Source: an uncultured Alphaproteobacteria bacterium (GTDB lineage: Bacteria; Pseudomonadota; Alphaproteobacteria; Rhodobacterales; Rhodobacteraceae). From it: 64,000 nucleotides of DNA. This document shows, in pieces, positions 62,056 through 64,000 of the stretch (position 1 is its first letter; every line of letters begins with the position of its first letter). The stretch covers positions 1-64,000 of the forward strand of contig CACMAH010000007.1 of NCBI GenBank assembly GCA_902611605.1, read 5' to 3'. The position numbers and the translations under genes were made by a program. The notes under the pieces are model-generated. The model did no database searches. It was not told where the DNA came from and saw only the letters and a list, made by a program, of their open reading frames with translations.

Positions 62056-63633
62056 ATGTCAGAATTTAATACAAATAAAAGTGAACTTCTTCAAATAGCT
62101 GACGCAGTTGCTAGAGAAAAATTAATTGAACCTCACCTTGTTATTGAAGCAATGGAAGATAGTTTATCAAAGGCGGCAAAATCTAAATATGGCTCTGAAT
62201 ATGACATTCAAGCTAAAATAGATATCAAAACAGGTGAGTTATCAATGAACAGATGTAGAACTGTTGTTGAAAATATAGAGAATCATTTTATTGAAATTCT
62301 ACTTAAAGATGCTGCAACAATTAAACCGGGAATTCAAATTGGGGAAGTTATTTATGATCCTTTACCTCCTTTAGATTTTGGAAGAATAGCCGCTCAATCT
62401 GCAAAACAAACTATAGTTCAAAAAGTTCGTGAAGCTGAGAGATCAAGACAATATGAGGAATTTAAAGATAGAGTAGGTCAAATAATTAATGGTCAGGTGA
62501 AAAGAATAGAATATGGAAATGTAATAGTAGACATTGGAAGAGGGGAAGCCGTTTTAAGAAGAGATCAATTAATTAATAGGGAAACATTCAGAAACGGTGA
62601 TAGAGTTAGGGCATATATTAAAGATGTGAAATCTGAAGTCCGGGGACCCCAAATATTTTTATCAAGAACAGCGCCAGAGTTTTTAGCTGAGTTATTTAAA
62701 ATGGAAGTTCCCGAAATTTATGATGGTATAATAGAAATTAAAACAGTTGCTAGAGACCCAGGTAGTAGAGCAAAAATTGGTGTTTTAACCACTGATAACT
62801 CTATTGATCCAGTTGGAGCATGTGTTGGAATGAGGGGGTCAAGAGTACAAGCTGTAGTTAATGAATTACAAGGTGAAAAAATTGATATTATTCCTTGGAA
62901 TGACGATGCACCAACTTTTTTAGTAAATGCATTACAACCAGCAGAGGTTTCAAAAGTTGTATTAGACGAAGATTCAAAAAGAATTGAAGTTGTTGTTCCA
63001 GATGATCAACTTTCCCTAGCGATAGGCAGAAGAGGTCAAAATGTTAGATTAGCAAGTCAACTTACAGAATTTGATATAGATATAATGACTGAAGCTGAAG
63101 AATCTGATAGAAGACAAGCAGAGTTTTCCGAAAGGTCAAAATTGTTCATGGATAATCTAAATGTTGATGAAATGGTTGCTCAATTATTGGTTTCTGAGGG
63201 TTTTTCAACCTTAGAAGAAGTAGCCTATGTAGAAAAAAGTGAAATAGAAAGTATTGAAGGTTTTGATGAATCTACAGCTGAAGAGCTACAAGCAAGAGCT
63301 CATGAGTGCATAGAAGAAATAAACAATAATGCCATTAAAAAAGCTAAAGAACTAGGTGTCGTTGATTCTCTTATTAATTTTGATGGTCTTAATCCAGAAA
63401 TGATAAAAACATTAGCTGAAGATGGAATAAAAAATCTTGAAGAATTTGCTAAATGTGCAGATTGGGAAATTGCTGGTGGATATACCTTGGTTGATGGTAA
63501 AAGAATAAAAGACGAGGGACTTCTTGAAAAATTTGATGTAAGCATAAAAGAAGCAAGAAACTTAATAATGAAGGCAAGACTAGAAATGGGATGGATTTCA
63601 AAAGAAGATTATGAAAAAGAGCTCTCAAACTAA
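62056..63633 (+). CDS. nusA: transcription termination/antitermination factor NusA
   Basis: 525 residues. N-terminal RNA-polymerase-binding domain (1-125), S1 domain (about 135-200, GQVKRIEYGNVIVDIGRGEA), KH1 with GACVGMRGSRVQAVVNEL, KH2 with LSLAIGRRGQNVRLASQL, and two helix-hairpin C-terminal repeats (about 370-425 and 445-500). Controls pausing, termination and antitermination. Middle of the rimP-nusA-ylxR-infB operon. Confidence 0.95.
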   Translation: MSEFNTNKSELLQIADAVAREKLIEPHLVIEAMEDSLSKAAKSKYGSEYDIQAKIDIKTGELSMNRCRTVVENIENHFIEILLKDAATIKPGIQIGEVIYDPLPPLDFGRIAAQSAKQTIVQKVREAERSRQYEEFKDRVGQIINGQVKRIEYGNVIVDIGRGEAVLRRDQLINRETFRNGDRVRAYIKDVKSEVRGPQIFLSRTAPEFLAELFKMEVPEIYDGIIEIKTVARDPGSRAKIGVLTTDNSIDPVGACVGMRGSRVQAVVNELQGEKIDIIPWNDDAPTFLVNALQPAEVSKVVLDEDSKRIEVVVPDDQLSLAIGRRGQNVRLASQLTEFDIDIMTEAEESDRRQAEFSERSKLFMDNLNVDEMVAQLLVSEGFSTLEEVAYVEKSEIESIEGFDESTAEELQARAHECIEEINNNAIKKAKELGVVDSLINFDGLNPEMIKTLAEDGIKNLEEFAKCADWEIAGGYTLVDGKRIKDEGLLEKFDVSIKEARNLIMKARLEMGWISKEDYEKELSN

Positions 63634-63677
63634 GAATAAATATGAATTTGAAATTAAATTATTCATAGTAAAAAAAT

Positions 63678-64000
63678 ATGGAAAAGCTAATAAATAAAGA
63701 TTTTTTTTCAACAATAAATGAAGGTTGTCTTAATAACCAAATGATTAGATTCATAATTTCAGATAATAATTTTTTAATCCCTGACTTATACAATAATTTT
63801 AAAGGAAAAGAGTTTTTTGTTAAATCCACAAAAGAGGAGCTTAAAATTTTTTCCGAAAATATTAATGAAAAATATACTAAACTTTTTAACAAAAATAATA
63901 TTGTTGAAGTAATTGAAAATATAATTCTTAAACACATAATTGGTATTATTGGCTTAGCCAGAAAGGCGAAAAAAGTAGTAATTGGTTTTGATGAAATTAA
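63678..64000 (+). CDS. YlxR/DUF448 RNA-binding protein, start only (partial)
   Basis: From ATG 63678 the frame stays open for 107 codons to the window end. GCLNNQMIRFIISDNNFLIP and the following DLYNNFKGKEFFV follow the YlxR pattern, though its usual Cys/Arg-rich loop (C-x2-C-R type) is reduced to one Cys. The last part, IIGLARKAKKVVIGFDEI, matches the start of the L7Ae-like second domain seen in alphaproteobacterial YlxR proteins. Position after nusA supports the call. Confidence 0.82.
   Translation, partial: MEKLINKDFFSTINEGCLNNQMIRFIISDNNFLIPDLYNNFKGKEFFVKSTKEELKIFSENINEKYTKLFNKNNIVEVIENIILKHIIGIIGLARKAKKVVIGFDEI

Noticed and set aside
1-64000. tRNA, rRNA, CRISPR arrays, insertion sequences
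   Set aside because: No TPsiC-loop-like words in a cloverleaf setting, no rRNA segments, no regularly spaced repeats, and no transposase or integrase frames were found by reading.

Overview
The window looks like chromosomal DNA from a small-genome, very AT-rich (about 30 % GC by eye) planktonic marine alphaproteobacterium of the SAR11 / HIMB59 (AEGEAN-169) ecological type. This placement is an inference from three things: the AT-rich code with very short intergenic gaps; alphaproteobacterial gene orders (hemC-hemD-mitofilin-like-hemY divergent from tsaD-gpsA; rsmB-heparinase-purH; thioredoxin-TPR/LON/Trm112; rimP-nusA-ylxR); and the weight given to ABC and tripartite importers. No rRNA, tRNA, CRISPR array, insertion sequence or prophage was found.

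Layout. 1-2.5 kb: a YbaK-type deacylase, a DsrE protein, a small unknown protein, a gene-free stretch of about 600 bp with several hairpins, and a MerR regulator. 2.7-20.3 kb: a large phosphonate region. It holds a hexapeptide transferase of the phosphonate type; a UgpB/A/E/C-like ABC importer; a tight set of metallophosphoesterase, Fe-alcohol dehydrogenase, phosphonoacetate hydrolase (PhnA) and phosphonoacetaldehyde dehydrogenase (PhnY); the regulator PhnF; and a C-P lyase operon phnGHIJKLN with a convergent DUF1045 gene and phnM. 20.3-23.7 kb: a CueR/DUF4396 copper pair, DUF1330, threonine aldolase and glycine amidinotransferase. 23.7-31.3 kb: an alpha-glucoside (Agl-type) ABC importer with a GH4 glycosidase, and a divergent GH1 beta-glucosidase. 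31.5-38.5 kb: a tripartite tricarboxylate transporter (tctCBA) followed by AtuA-like, DUF4387 and AbrB-like genes and an aldehyde dehydrogenase. 38.6-46.4 kb: GST, YeiH-type exporter, the phosphonate importer phnDCE1E2, a secreted unknown, an AEC carrier and an SDR. 46.4-64 kb: housekeeping genes (heme, tsaD, gpsA, ahcY, purH, rsmB, rimP, nusA and a ylxR-like gene cut by the window end).

How it fits together. The cell appears able to import free phosphonates (PhnDCE) and break them with C-P lyase. The second module reads as a hydrolytic route: a glycerophosphodiester-type importer takes up an esterified phosphonate, the phosphoesterase frees it, the Fe-ADH oxidises 2-hydroxyethylphosphonate to phosphonoacetaldehyde, PhnY makes phosphonoacetate, and PhnA releases acetate and phosphate. 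Only the last two steps are firmly supported by residues seen here; the ester and hydroxyethylphosphonate steps are inference from family and gene order. This module is the best candidate in the window for an under-described system.
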